Of a stretch of DNA of 64,000 bases, positions 26,508-36,274 are shown piece by piece. A model generated the notes under the pieces. It did no database searches. It saw only the letters and a program-made list of their open reading frames with translations, and had not been told where the DNA came from. The position numbers were made by a program, and so were the translations under genes. The stretch spans positions 124,001 to 188,000 of the forward strand of contig JAKIVD010000001.1 of assembly GCA_021647205.1 (NCBI GenBank). Reading direction: 5' to 3'. Source of the stretch: Bacteroidales bacterium (GTDB lineage Bacteria; Bacteroidota; Bacteroidia; Bacteroidales; F082). The stretch's first letter is position 1, and each line of letters starts with the position of its first letter.

Positions 26508-26924
26508 ATGACCACAGACTCCCATTCCAAAAAAAAAACACCGGCTGCACGCACCCCTTTGCTTCTGAGGATTGTCTCCATTGTTATTATTGTGGAAGGA
26601 TGTCTGGGGCTGCTTTTCTTTGTCCTTGCAGGAATATTTCAGTTGAATGACGCGAATTTTACAGCGGGTATTTCAGAAAACGGATTCAGCAGTAATTTTT
26701 ATTCATTCTACATAATACTGCATGTTTTCCTTTATTCAGGCCTGGGTGTAAGTGGTTTCCTGATGCTGAGCTTAAGAAGAATTGGTTTTTATTTGTTCAT
26801 TTTTAACTATTTAATAATGACAGCCTTTAGTATTTACCTGAATGATTTATTTGCATGGACAGCCGTCATTAGCGGATTTATCTTTTTGACACTTCTGATT
26901 TTTTCTTACAAAAAACTGGCATAA
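26508..26924 (+). CDS. Four-helix membrane protein, unknown
   Basis: 138 residues with a Lys/Ser-rich start (HSKKKTPAARTP) and four hydrophobic helices (about 18-42, 66-86, 92-110, 113-133). It resembles the preceding gene product in layout (RTPLLLRIVSIVIIVEG vs RPEQLTILCILTFVGSG), so the two may be distant paralogues. Function not known. Confidence 0.62.
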   Translation: MTTDSHSKKKTPAARTPLLLRIVSIVIIVEGCLGLLFFVLAGIFQLNDANFTAGISENGFSSNFYSFYIILHVFLYSGLGVSGFLMLSLRRIGFYLFIFNYLIMTAFSIYLNDLFAWTAVISGFIFLTLLIFSYKKLA

Positions 26925-27170
26925 TTCCTTGTTTCGTTAAAAAATGTTATAACTTGCAGTCTCAAAAAGGAAAAAGCATACACCGTAACTCAAATTAGTC
27001 AGTTTTTTATGTGTGTTGACAGCAAATTTTTTTATGAAAAATTATTTGTTTATTTTAATTTGTTAAGAAATCATAAAGTTTACAAATTATTAATATCTTG
27101 CGTCGGATTTTAAAAAATTAACAATCAATATTTATATGTTCAACAATTTCATTAACCAAAAATTATCATT

Positions 27171-30100
27171 ATGAGAAAAATTACAATTTTAATGGCGTTC
27201 TTGTTTTTCGTTGGTGTGCAATTTGCCAACGCACAAACAAGGACCATTAGTGGTAAGGTTATCAGTGCCGACGACGGATTGGGAATTCCGGGGGTTACGG
27301 TTCAGGTAAAAGGAACCACCATTGGTACGACAACCGACCTTGACGGCTTGTACACCTTAAAGGTTGAACCAGCGCATGAGATACTCGTGTTCTCTTACGT
27401 TGGGATGAGCACCCAGGAAATCGCCATTGGTAGCCAGACCTCTATTAATGTTACGATGGAGTCAGAGGCCATGCTGATAGACGAAGTAGTAGTTACAGCT
27501 CTTGGCGTTTCCCGTGAAAAGAAGTCGCTGGGTTATGCTGTGCAAGAGCTTGATGGCGAAGATGTAAACAGGGTTGCCGATGACAACGTTGTGAGCGGGC
27601 TCTCCGGAAAAGCCAGCGGTGTATCAATTATCAAGCCAAACACCATGGGCGGTTCAGCCAACGTTTTGATCAGGGGCTCAACCTCTTTAACGCAAAACAA
27701 CCAGGCTTTATTTGTTGTTGACGGTATCCCGATGGACAACACCAATACCAACAGCATTGTTTCACAGCATGGAACCAACCAAAATCAGGGTTGGGGAGGT
27801 TTTGACTTTGGTAATGCAGCCATGGATATCGACCCCAACGATATTGAGAATGTTTCCGTTCTTAAAGGTGCCGCTGCTACCGCCCTCTATGGTTCAAGAG
27901 CTGCAAACGGTGTGATCTTGATCACCACCAAAAAAGGCTCACGTGCAGCACCTGGAAAAAAGAAGATTGGTTTTACATGGAACTCAAGTGTTCTGTTTAA
28001 CCAGGCCGACATGTCCACAGCACCAAAATGGCAAAACCAGTATGGTGGCGGATATGGCCCTTTCTACGAGGACCCGGAAACAGCACACTTTTTCTATGCT
28101 GACCTTGATGGAGACGGTGTCAACGACTTGATCACACCTACCTCTGAGGATGCTTCCTGGGGTGAAAAATTTGATCCAAACCTGATGGTTATCCAATGGG
28201 ATGCCCTGGACCCTTTGCAGGACAATTATGCTGAAAAAAGACCCTGGGTAGCCGGTGCCAACGATTTGGATTACTTCTTTAAAACAGGTTACACATTTAC
28301 AAACAACTTTACTTTTAGCGCTGCCAACGAAAATGGTGCCTTTAGGTTATCATACACCAACCTTGATCAGACAGGTATTCTGGTGAACAGCGAACTGAAA
28401 AGAAATACACTCAACTTTTCCGGTGATTACAACTTTACTGAAAAGCTGAAAGTAGAAGCCAACGTTACCTACGTAAATACAAATGCAAAAGGACGTTTTG
28501 GAACAGGTTATGACGGCCTGAACCCCATGCAGTCATTTGGACAGTGGTTCGAAAGAAATGTTGACCTGAAAAGACTGGATGAAGGTTACCTGCGACCTAA
28601 CGGTGAACAGCTTTCGTGGAACTCCTCTTACTACAATGACCTGAACCCTATTTACTTTGACAACCCTTACTACGTACGCAGGGCAAGTTATGAGGATGAT
28701 TACCGCGACAGGATTTATGGATATACAGCACTGACTTACAAATTTTCTGATAATTTAAGTTTCTCGGGAAAAGGTATGCTTGATACCTATAACCAGGTGC
28801 AGAATGAGAGAATTGCCTACGGAAGTGTTGACGATTCTTATTATTCGAATTTCACAAACACGGTAACAGAGCTTAACTTTGAGTTAATGCTTAAATACAA
28901 CAAAACCTGGGACAAATTTTCCCTGCATGCCCTTATCGGATCAAATGCAAGAAAAAATAAATTTGAATCAATTCAGGGTAACACGGTAGGCGGACTGGTT
29001 GTACCCGGACTCTACACGGTTTCTAATTCGGTTTCACCTTACGAGGTTAGAGAGAATTTAATTGAAAGCGGTATCAACAGTCTGTTTGGGTCAGTTTCAC
29101 TTGGTTGGAACAGTTTCCTCTATTTAGACCTGACCGACAGGTATGACGTTTCCTCAACATTGCCTACAGATAATAACGGATATAATTACTGGTCAGGATC
29201 ACTTAGTTTTGTTTTAACAGAGATGGCTGCTATGCGCGATATTAGCTGGATGCCATTGTTGAAGTTAAGGGCCAACTACGCCGAAGTAGGAAACGATGCC
29301 CCTGCTTACAGCCTGATTTCTACCTATAGCCAAAATACAAACTGGGATAAAAACCCGCTTTTCTCAGTGAACAGTACCCTGCAGAACCCAAACCTCGTGC
29401 CTGAGCGCACAAAGAGTTTGGAGTTTGGATTGGAAGCCCACTTCCTCCAAAGCCGTATCAGACTTGATGTTGCACAATACAAATCAACTACTTACAACCA
29501 GATTCTTCCGGTTGCCGTTTCTCCCATGTCAGGATACTCCCGCATGTGGGTTAACGGTGGTGAAATGGAAAACAAAGGTTGGGAAGTTGGCCTTGTTGTC
29601 GTACCAATTGAGTCAAAAGACTGGCACTGGGACATCGGTGCAAACTGGTACACCAACCAAAACAAAGTTATCAGCCTGTTTACCGATGCAAGTGGCGTGG
29701 AAGTTACCAACATCCTTATTTATTCGGCATGGGACGTTTCGGTTAATGCTACTGTTGGCGAACCTTACGGAACCATCAGGGGTACAGATTTCATCTACAC
29801 AAATGGTGAAAAAACCGTTGATGAAAATGGATATTACCTGAAATCAGAAGCCGGCGACGAAGTTATTGGCAACATCCAGCCCGACTGGAAAATGGGTATT
29901 CCTACAACATTAAGCTGGAAAGGGCTGAGACTGTATGCTTTGATTGACATTCAAAAAGGTGGTGACATTTATTCGGTAAGCACCAAGTACGGACAGGCAA
30001 CTGGTCTCTATGCTGAGACTGCCGGAACCAACCGTCTTGGAAACCCGATGAGGGACAACCTTACACTGTCTGACGGAACTGTTCTTTCTCCCCACTTCAG

Positions 30101-30503
30101 TGGTGGTGTACCGATAGACCAGGCCGGCGAAAATTCCGGTGGTACTGTTCTTCCCGGTGTGAAAGAAGACGGAAGCCCGAACGACATTCTGGTAAACTCA
30201 GCACGTTGGGGAAGAGCTTTTTATTATAACAACAGCCCGACTGCAAGGTACGTGTTCGATGCTTCTTACACAAAGTTGCGTGAGGTTTCCCTTACTTACA
30301 CCTTCCCTAAAAGATGGTTTGAGAAAGTATTGCTTCAGGATATGTCACTGGGTTTCGTAGGACGTAACCTGTGGATCATCAGCAAAAATGTTGAGCACTT
30401 CGATCCGGAAGCCAGTCTGGGTTCAGGAAATAACCAGGGGATTGAAACCGGTTCTTATCCTACTGCAAGATCTTTTGGATTTAACCTTAGATTAGGATTT
30501 TAA
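27171..30503 (+). CDS. SusC/RagA-family TonB-linked outer membrane transporter
   Basis: 1110 residues. Signal peptide 1-22. CarboxypepD_reg domain about 23-105 (RTISGKVISADDGLGIPGVTV), then the SusC plug with ATALYGSRAANGVILITTKKG near 245, and a C-terminal barrel ending in FGFNLRLGF. It imports ligands delivered by the SusD-like lipoprotein encoded 30 bases downstream. A long AT-rich leader (246 bases) precedes it; no clear -7 box could be placed. No glycoside hydrolase or regulator is adjacent, so the ligand is unknown. Confidence 0.95.
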   Translation: MRKITILMAFLFFVGVQFANAQTRTISGKVISADDGLGIPGVTVQVKGTTIGTTTDLDGLYTLKVEPAHEILVFSYVGMSTQEIAIGSQTSINVTMESEAMLIDEVVVTALGVSREKKSLGYAVQELDGEDVNRVADDNVVSGLSGKASGVSIIKPNTMGGSANVLIRGSTSLTQNNQALFVVDGIPMDNTNTNSIVSQHGTNQNQGWGGFDFGNAAMDIDPNDIENVSVLKGAAATALYGSRAANGVILITTKKGSRAAPGKKKIGFTWNSSVLFNQADMSTAPKWQNQYGGGYGPFYEDPETAHFFYADLDGDGVNDLITPTSEDASWGEKFDPNLMVIQWDALDPLQDNYAEKRPWVAGANDLDYFFKTGYTFTNNFTFSAANENGAFRLSYTNLDQTGILVNSELKRNTLNFSGDYNFTEKLKVEANVTYVNTNAKGRFGTGYDGLNPMQSFGQWFERNVDLKRLDEGYLRPNGEQLSWNSSYYNDLNPIYFDNPYYVRRASYEDDYRDRIYGYTALTYKFSDNLSFSGKGMLDTYNQVQNERIAYGSVDDSYYSNFTNTVTELNFELMLKYNKTWDKFSLHALIGSNARKNKFESIQGNTVGGLVVPGLYTVSNSVSPYEVRENLIESGINSLFGSVSLGWNSFLYLDLTDRYDVSSTLPTDNNGYNYWSGSLSFVLTEMAAMRDISWMPLLKLRANYAEVGNDAPAYSLISTYSQNTNWDKNPLFSVNSTLQNPNLVPERTKSLEFGLEAHFLQSRIRLDVAQYKSTTYNQILPVAVSPMSGYSRMWVNGGEMENKGWEVGLVVVPIESKDWHWDIGANWYTNQNKVISLFTDASGVEVTNILIYSAWDVSVNATVGEPYGTIRGTDFIYTNGEKTVDENGYYLKSEAGDEVIGNIQPDWKMGIPTTLSWKGLRLYALIDIQKGGDIYSVSTKYGQATGLYAETAGTNRLGNPMRDNLTLSDGTVLSPHFSGGVPIDQAGENSGGTVLPGVKEDGSPNDILVNSARWGRAFYYNNSPTARYVFDASYTKLREVSLTYTFPKRWFEKVLLQDMSLGFVGRNLWIISKNVEHFDPEASLGSGNNQGIETGSYPTARSFGFNLRLGF

Positions 30504-30533
30504 TTTAATCACCACCTAAAAAAATAATTAGAT

Positions 30534-32000
30534 ATGAAAATAATAAAATATTTATCACTCGCATTGATCCTCATCATCGGGGTATCGCAATGCAAATTGC
30601 CTGATAATGTTGACCCCAAGCACCCGACGGAGGTGCCTTATTACACCTTGTTTACAAATGGGCAACTGGGGATGATTAATCAGACAGAAGAAACCAGTGT
30701 TAACGTGAATATCCAAAGGTTAACCGTACAGTTCTGGCAGGAAACGACCTATTTTGATGAGTCACGTTATTTGTACCAGGACAGAAAAATTCCTGATGGC
30801 TTTGCTCGGGAATATTACAGGGATGCTTTGATGGACCTCAAGGAAGCCAAAAGTATTTTGATGGATGAAAACTACGGCGGCGACCCGGATGAAGCAAAAA
30901 ACATGATTGCTATCATTGATGTGTGCGAAGTGTATTGCTACCAGGTTCTTGTCGATGCCTTTGGCAATATGCCTTATACCGAAGCGCTGATGGGTTTTGA
31001 AAATTCTGCTCCGGTGTATGACGATGCGGCCGCTATTTACACCGACCTGATTGTCAGGTTAAGAGATGACCTTGCTACTTTCAACCCCGCATTTGGAAGT
31101 TTTGGTTCGGCTGATTTAATTTATAGCGGAGATGTAGCTGCCTGGAAAAAATTTGCTGCTTCTTTGCTGTTAAGGGTAGGTATGCGTCTTTCAGATGTAT
31201 CACCCGATCAGGCTAAAGCTGCTGTTACCGATGCTGTTAGCGCAGGTGTTTTTACTTCACAGGCAGAAAGCGGTTTTGTGTTTTACCCGGGTATCGTACC
31301 TCACGTCAACCAGATTAATGATGCGTTCAGGTCAGGAAGGAAAGACTTCCTGCCCACAAATACCATTGTTGATATGATGTTAGAGAAGGGTGATCCCCGT
31401 ATTGGAAAGTATTTTACAATGGTTGATACAAGTTCTTATGATTCGATTCAGCACTTTGTTTACCTTGGTGCCGTTGCCGGATTGGATGGAGCGCAATCAT
31501 ACAACAACTTTTCAAATTTCTCAGCGCGCACGATGAGTCCGTCTTTTGAAGCCAACATGATCGACATGGTAGAAGTTCACTTTTTACTTGCTGAAGCCGC
31601 ACAACGTGGATTTGGTGTTCCCGGAACAGCGGAAGCACACTACAATGCTGGCGTTACAACCAGTATCATATATTGGGGTGGTACAGAGGAAGAGGCAACT
31701 GCTTATCTCGAAGCCAATCCTTATGACGCTACCAACTGGAAGCAAAGCATTGGCGAACAAAAATGGCTTGCTTTGTACAACAGGGGCGTAGAAGCCTTTA
31801 GTGAGTGGAGAAGACTGGATTATCCAATACTGAACGTTCCTCAGGGAATGGTTTATAGTGATATTCCTTTGCGTATGCCTTATCCCTATGATGAAGTTGC
31901 ACAGAATAAGGTGAATTATGAGCAGGCTGCCGCAGCCATTGGTGGTGATAAGACAAGTACGCCCATTTTCTGGGATGTCGTCCCCTCGCCGGCCAAATAA
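30534..32000 (+). CDS. SusD/RagB-like substrate-binding lipoprotein (SusD-like_2 type)
   Basis: 488 residues. Lipobox GVSQC (Cys20). A helical TPR-rich body with typical SusD segments (YCYQVLVDAFGNMPYTEAL, AAWKKFAASLLLRVGMRLSD, MVEVHFLLAEAAQRG, KWLALYNRGVEAFSEWRR). Surface lid of the SusC transporter. The SusD-like_2 branch is often found with transporters for non-starch or peptide ligands, so a carbohydrate ligand should not be assumed. A strong terminator follows. Confidence 0.93.
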   Translation: MKIIKYLSLALILIIGVSQCKLPDNVDPKHPTEVPYYTLFTNGQLGMINQTEETSVNVNIQRLTVQFWQETTYFDESRYLYQDRKIPDGFAREYYRDALMDLKEAKSILMDENYGGDPDEAKNMIAIIDVCEVYCYQVLVDAFGNMPYTEALMGFENSAPVYDDAAAIYTDLIVRLRDDLATFNPAFGSFGSADLIYSGDVAAWKKFAASLLLRVGMRLSDVSPDQAKAAVTDAVSAGVFTSQAESGFVFYPGIVPHVNQINDAFRSGRKDFLPTNTIVDMMLEKGDPRIGKYFTMVDTSSYDSIQHFVYLGAVAGLDGAQSYNNFSNFSARTMSPSFEANMIDMVEVHFLLAEAAQRGFGVPGTAEAHYNAGVTTSIIYWGGTEEEATAYLEANPYDATNWKQSIGEQKWLALYNRGVEAFSEWRRLDYPILNVPQGMVYSDIPLRMPYPYDEVAQNKVNYEQAAAAIGGDKTSTPIFWDVVPSPAK

Positions 32001-32020
32001 GATTAGTTAAATCACAATGT

Positions 32021-32053
32021 AAAACCGCTCTTTTTCAAGAGCGGTTTTTTTTA
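32021..32053 (+). terminator. Rho-independent terminator of the susCD pair
   Basis: Stem AACCGCTCTT / AAGAGCGGTT with a 4-base loop followed by a run of eight Ts. Confidence 0.9.
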
Positions 32054-32239
32054 TTCCCTGCTTCCCCTTTCCGTGTGGAGGCCGGGCGAACATATTGTTT
32101 GGATATTGTCTGGGTATTCGGAGTCAACCTCAACAGCAATGAGGAGGGCGGTGCATGACCCGCCAAATAGCCCTGCCTCCGCCTACCAAAATGTACCGGC
32201 GGGTAAGGCCGGGTTGAAGGACCTCGGAAGCTCTATTTC

Positions 32240-32274
32240 AACCCGCTGAGAATAAATCTACTCAGCAGCGGGTT
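32240..32274. repeat. REP-like hairpin, CTGAGAATA type, copy 1
   Basis: AACCCGCTGAG / CTCAGCAGCGGGTT arms around AATAAATCTA. Shares CTGAGAATA, CTAC and CAGCA...GGTTT with the hairpin at 43004-43036, and its arms (CCCGCT, AGCGGG) resemble the type B palindromes beside the RAYT. The rest of 32054-32427 holds no gene; a GGTCT...AGACC hairpin lies at about 32276-32310. Confidence 0.55.
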
Positions 32275-32427
32275 TGGTCTTGCAAAGTTTTGTTCGGGGC
32301 TTAGCAGACCGGAAAAATGCAGTCGGAAGCCACCACCACCTTACAGAAGCCAACAAAAACAAATACACCCGCTGTTCGGAATTTGTAATTCCAAACCCGG
32401 GAATAAAAGGGTTGGGAATACCGGTTA

Positions 32428-33642
32428 CTACCTGAGATCATCCAGTAATAAGATGTACTTGTTTACTACCGAGTCAAATAGGGGCCGGAAGGCCGGGTCG
32501 ATCGGTTTGGAGGGGGGGGATTCTACTTTCAATGGATTAACCGCTTTCCCATTACGGTAAAAACGAAAATCAAGGTGCGGGCCCGTGGCCAAGCCTGTTC
32601 TCCCGACGTAACCCAGCAAATCGCCCTGCTTTACGGCTTTGCCCGCTTTGATGCCTTTTGCAAAACCTTTCAGGTGCATATAAGTAGTGGAGTAGGTGCC
32701 GTTATGTTTTACTTTCACGTAATTTCCGCCACCGCGTTTCTGGTAACCTTTCTTCACCACCACACCGTCACCTACAGTATAAACCGGCGTCCCCGAAGGT
32801 GCTGCATAGTCCACTCCGTGGTGTGGCCGTCTTATTTTCAAAACCGGGTGCATCCTGCTGTTGGAAAATCCTGAACTTATTCTGGAAAACCGGAGTGGCG
32901 CCTTCAAAAAAGTCCGCTGCAGGCTGTTTCCTTCTTCATCAAAATAATCCCCTTTGCTGTCTTGCTCGAAATAAAATGCATACTGGTTTTTGTTGCTGTG
33001 ATAAAAGCGCGCAGCTTTTATCCGGCCAAAGCCGATGTACTCGCCTTCAACATAAAACTCATCGAAAACAGCTTTGTAGCGGTCTCCTTTCTGCAGGCCG
33101 AAAAAGTCAATGGTCCAGGCATAAATCTCCGACAATTCGTTAGCGAGGTTGGGGTCGGCATTGTTTGCTACCAGGGCGTTCCACAAGGAAGATTCGATTG
33201 TTCCTGAGACAGTATCTGTTTTTACCATAATTTTTTTTGCCCCGCGCATGGCGTAGAGCGAATCGGAAAGGTGGTACAGCACAAAATCAGAGGCTGAAAT
33301 CTCGTAGGCAAAATACAAGACTTTCTCAAGGGAGTCGTTGGTACAAATAAGGCTGTACTTGTTGCCGGTTCTTATTTTCCTGACATCAAAAGTATCTTTG
33401 GTATAACGGGCAATGTAATCAATCACCTGGTAACCGACACCGTGCCTGAGCAGGATATCGGCAAGGAATTCATTTTTTTTTACTTTCCCTTTTATTACTT
33501 TCAGGCTGTCGATGTTGATGCCGTACACAAGCCTGGGGATGTGTTGAACCGCTTCTTCTTCCTGCCCCGTGGAATTATGGCTGTTGCTACAGGAAAAAAG
33601 TGCGAGTAAAACGAAGGCGAAAAAGAAACTGGTTCTTGGCAT
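32428..33642 (-). CDS. M23-family (LytM) peptidase lipoprotein
   Basis: 404 residues from ATG 33642; the frame is open to 33750, but the promoter box at 33662-33669 lies inside that extension. Lipobox LALFSC (Cys18). An OapA/MepM-like middle region (about 50-260) precedes the M23 domain: SRMHPVLKIRRPHHGVDYAAPSGTPV (HxxxD zinc ligands) and GPHLDFRFY near 365. In LytM-type enzymes that last motif is HxH; here the second His, a zinc ligand, is Asp. It may still cut peptidoglycan cross-links or be a regulator. Confidence 0.85.
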   Translation of the reverse strand: MPRTSFFFAFVLLALFSCSNSHNSTGQEEEAVQHIPRLVYGINIDSLKVIKGKVKKNEFLADILLRHGVGYQVIDYIARYTKDTFDVRKIRTGNKYSLICTNDSLEKVLYFAYEISASDFVLYHLSDSLYAMRGAKKIMVKTDTVSGTIESSLWNALVANNADPNLANELSEIYAWTIDFFGLQKGDRYKAVFDEFYVEGEYIGFGRIKAARFYHSNKNQYAFYFEQDSKGDYFDEEGNSLQRTFLKAPLRFSRISSGFSNSRMHPVLKIRRPHHGVDYAAPSGTPVYTVGDGVVVKKGYQKRGGGNYVKVKHNGTYSTTYMHLKGFAKGIKAGKAVKQGDLLGYVGRTGLATGPHLDFRFYRNGKAVNPLKVESPPSKPIDPAFRPLFDSVVNKYILLLDDLR

Positions 33643-33661
33643 CGGTATTTTGTTTAAGCCG

Positions 33662-33669
33662 CAAAAATA
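33662..33669 (-). promoter_or_regulatory. -7 box of the M23 peptidase gene
   Basis: TATTTTTG on the minus strand, 19 bases before ATG 33642; supports that start. Confidence 0.55.
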
Positions 33670-33773
33670 GAAAAAGAAGGAAGCAAAGGGCAGAAGCAGG
33701 GGTTCAGCAGGACAACACCTTCCTGTTCCGGAAGCAGAATAAGGTTTCAAGATTTATCCATTTTCAAATTTGC

Positions 33774-34358
33774 TCAAGTCCGCTCCTGTGCATAATCCCG
33801 TCCGGCTTTCAGGGCTTTCAGGTTAAGGAGTACCATGTCTTTTCCCTTTCGGGAGAAGACACTTGTTACCGCAGCTTCCAGCGATTTGTAGTCGATATCA
33901 AGAAAAGGGCTGGCAGCGCCCAGTACAACAATATTGGCAGCCTTTATCGAGCCCATTTCTTTGGCTACCCTGTCAGCATCGATGGTTACATAGTGGGGCA
34001 TCTCCCAGATGGTATTCAGAATATCCTCAACAGGCGGGTAATCCATGATATTTTTGAAAGGGTTCATGCTGGTAATCAGCCAGCCGTTTTTTTTGTCCAG
34101 CATTTCGACATAGCGCAATGATTCAAGTGGTTCGACCGAAATAATGATGTCAGCCTTCCCTTCGGGGATAAGGTCCGAGGCAATTATTGTTGAAGAAAGC
34201 CGCAGGTGCGATTGAACATCACCGCCACGCTGGCTCATGCCGTGTACTTCTGCTTGTTTCAGTTCCAGTCCTTCTGACAGGGCAGCAGTTCCAATGACTG
34301 TTGCAATGGTTAAGATTCCCTGTCCGCCAACACCTGAAATAATGATGTCTTTTTTCAT
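33774..34358 (-). CDS. iorB: Indolepyruvate:ferredoxin oxidoreductase, beta subunit
   Basis: 194 residues, the gamma-type 2-oxoacid oxidoreductase domain: IISGVGGQGILTIATVIG at the N-terminus and AEVHGMSQRGGDVQSHLR near 36, then a C-terminal DRVAKEMGSIKAANIVVLGAA. Partner of IorA encoded 154 bases upstream. The pair oxidises arylpyruvates (from Trp, Phe, Tyr) to aryl-acetyl-CoA with ferredoxin as acceptor, a reaction of anaerobic amino acid fermentation. Confidence 0.93.
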   Translation of the reverse strand: MKKDIIISGVGGQGILTIATVIGTAALSEGLELKQAEVHGMSQRGGDVQSHLRLSSTIIASDLIPEGKADIIISVEPLESLRYVEMLDKKNGWLITSMNPFKNIMDYPPVEDILNTIWEMPHYVTIDADRVAKEMGSIKAANIVVLGAASPFLDIDYKSLEAAVTSVFSRKGKDMVLLNLKALKAGRDYAQERT

Positions 34359-34512
34359 AAGATAATAATTTTAAAGTAGAGCCGTCAAGGCCACTGTTGA
34401 TTATTGAGCTAGCTGTCAGTGTTTATGTTCAGTGGTCATCCGACTTTGTGACTTTCCTGCACCGGCCGGTTGACCCATCGGTTAATGGTCGATTCATCTT
34501 CTACGTCTTTAG

Positions 34513-36138
34513 CTATACCATCGTGGTTTCCTGCCTCTTTTCCAAAGCTTTTAACTTCATCCTCCTTGCCAGTGTCTGAATACATTCACGACGGGCGATA
34601 ATCACCGAAACGCCTTTGTATTCCAGCTCTTCCTGAAAGACTTTCACATTTTCCTCATGGTTTCTTCTGAGCGGTGTAATAATCCGGATGTGGGCTTCTT
34701 CGACACCAACCCCCCTGACAATGTCATCCACTTTTTCAAAAGCCGAAGAATCCTGCCCCCCGGTCATGCCCGTAGTGGCATTGTCGTTGAGCAATACCGT
34801 AATTGGGGCTTTCTGGTTAACAGCATCCAACAAGCCGGTAATTCCGGAATGTGTAAATGTTGAATCGCCGATAGCAGCAACAACCGGAAACAAGCCGGCA
34901 TCGGCAGCACCAATGGCCATGGTTATGGAAGCCCCCATATCCACACAGGAATTAATGGATTGGAGCGGTGGTAAAGCGCTTAAGGTGTAGCAACCGATAT
35001 CTGACAGCACACGCCCCCTTGAATAAGGTTGCAGGGCTTCATTCAGGGCGGTAAAAGAATCGGTGTGCGAACAACCCTGACAAAGCTGAGGTGGCCTTCC
35101 TTTCAGCACGGAGGGAATTTCAAATCCTTCAGAAACGGGAAGGCCCAATGCCCTGCCGACGATGTTCGGGTTCAGTTCGCCATCGCGGGGAACGCTGCCG
35201 TCCATCCTCCCACGTACAGTTTTTCCCTTGTTCAGATAGCCCCTTAAAAGTTCTTCAAAAATCGGGTAGCCTTCTTCCAGCACCAATACTTCATCTACCA
35301 TTTCATAGAGTTTGCCGGCCATCCGGGCGGGTATCGGGTACTGACCCACTTTCAGTGTCGGGTGTGGCACCTTTCCGCCTTCATAATTCTCAAGTAAATA
35401 ATTGTAGGCAATCCCGCAAGCTACAATGCCCACACTTTTGTCCTTTCCATCAATAAGCTTGTTGAAGCCAGAATGAGCTGCATCTTCTTCAAACTTCTCC
35501 TGCTTGGATAGCAATGTTTTGTACTGGCGGCGGGCAATGGCTGGCAAGAGGACAAACTGTTGTGTGTCGGATGGCAGTTTCATTTCGTTTTGTGCAAGGG
35601 CCTCGGTCCTGATGACACCGGCCCGGGAATGAGCCAGCCGTGTGGTAACACGAATCAAAACGGGCGTCCCGTACTTTTCTGACAAGATAAAAGCATAACG
35701 TGTCATATCGTAGGCTTCCTGCTGGTTGCTGGGCTCCATTACCGGAATCAGGGCGAATTTTCCGTAAAAACGCGAATCCTGCTCATTTTGCGAAGAGTGC
35801 ATCGAAGGGTCATCGGCAGATAAGACCACCAAACCTCCGTTTGCCCCTGTAACAGCTGAGTTAATGAACGGGTCGGCTGCCACATTCAGGCCGACATGTT
35901 TCATGCAAACCAACGATTTTTTGCCCGCATAAGACATGCCGATGGCTGTTTCCATCGCCGTTTTTTCGTTGGCTGACCACTGTGATTTTATTTTTTTTTC
36001 AGCCGCATCCTTCGATGCCTGAATATATTCCGTAATCTCGGTTGAAGGCGTGCCCGGATAAGCATAGACAGCAGAAATGCCTGCATCAATAGCGCCCTGG
36101 GCAATGGCTTCATCTCCTAACAACAACAACTTTTGCAT
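34513..36138 (-). CDS. iorA: Indolepyruvate:ferredoxin oxidoreductase, alpha subunit, without ferredoxin domain
   Basis: 541 residues from ATG 36138 (the frame opens at 36177, but a promoter box at 36175-36182 overlaps that). Pyrimidine-binding domain with YAYPGTPSTEITEYI near 25; TPP/Mg domain with CQGCSHTDSF near 355, DIGCYTL, and GDSTFTHSGITGLLDAVNQ. The archaeal enzyme ends in two 4Fe-4S clusters; here the protein ends after IIARRECIQTLARRMKLKALE with no CxxCxxCxxxC, so electron exit must use another protein. Confidence 0.93.
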   Translation of the reverse strand: MQKLLLLGDEAIAQGAIDAGISAVYAYPGTPSTEITEYIQASKDAAEKKIKSQWSANEKTAMETAIGMSYAGKKSLVCMKHVGLNVAADPFINSAVTGANGGLVVLSADDPSMHSSQNEQDSRFYGKFALIPVMEPSNQQEAYDMTRYAFILSEKYGTPVLIRVTTRLAHSRAGVIRTEALAQNEMKLPSDTQQFVLLPAIARRQYKTLLSKQEKFEEDAAHSGFNKLIDGKDKSVGIVACGIAYNYLLENYEGGKVPHPTLKVGQYPIPARMAGKLYEMVDEVLVLEEGYPIFEELLRGYLNKGKTVRGRMDGSVPRDGELNPNIVGRALGLPVSEGFEIPSVLKGRPPQLCQGCSHTDSFTALNEALQPYSRGRVLSDIGCYTLSALPPLQSINSCVDMGASITMAIGAADAGLFPVVAAIGDSTFTHSGITGLLDAVNQKAPITVLLNDNATTGMTGGQDSSAFEKVDDIVRGVGVEEAHIRIITPLRRNHEENVKVFQEELEYKGVSVIIARRECIQTLARRMKLKALEKRQETTMV

Positions 36139-36174
36139 TCCTTCTGGATAAATTTTTAGTACGTTTAAACAGTG

Positions 36175-36182
36175 CAAAATTA
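36175..36182 (-). promoter_or_regulatory. -7 box of iorA
   Basis: TAATTTTG on the minus strand, 36 bases before ATG 36138; supports the shorter start. Confidence 0.55.
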
Positions 36183-36249
36183 TTAAATTTCGGCTCAGTT
36201 TATTTCAATAAATACCTATACATAATCATTTTAAATTGATTGAAAACTT

Positions 36250-36257
36250 TACTTTTG
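36250..36257 (+). promoter_or_regulatory. -7 box of the ACP phosphodiesterase-like gene
   Basis: TACTTTTG, 17 bases before ATG 36275, and downstream of an in-frame ATG at 36236, which it therefore argues against. Confidence 0.6.
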
Positions 36258-36274
36258 CCGGAAGATTGAATTCC

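Noticed and set aside
27171-32000. A polysaccharide utilisation locus
   Set aside because: A SusC/SusD pair is present, but no glycoside hydrolase, polysaccharide lyase, sulfatase or sensor/regulator is adjacent.
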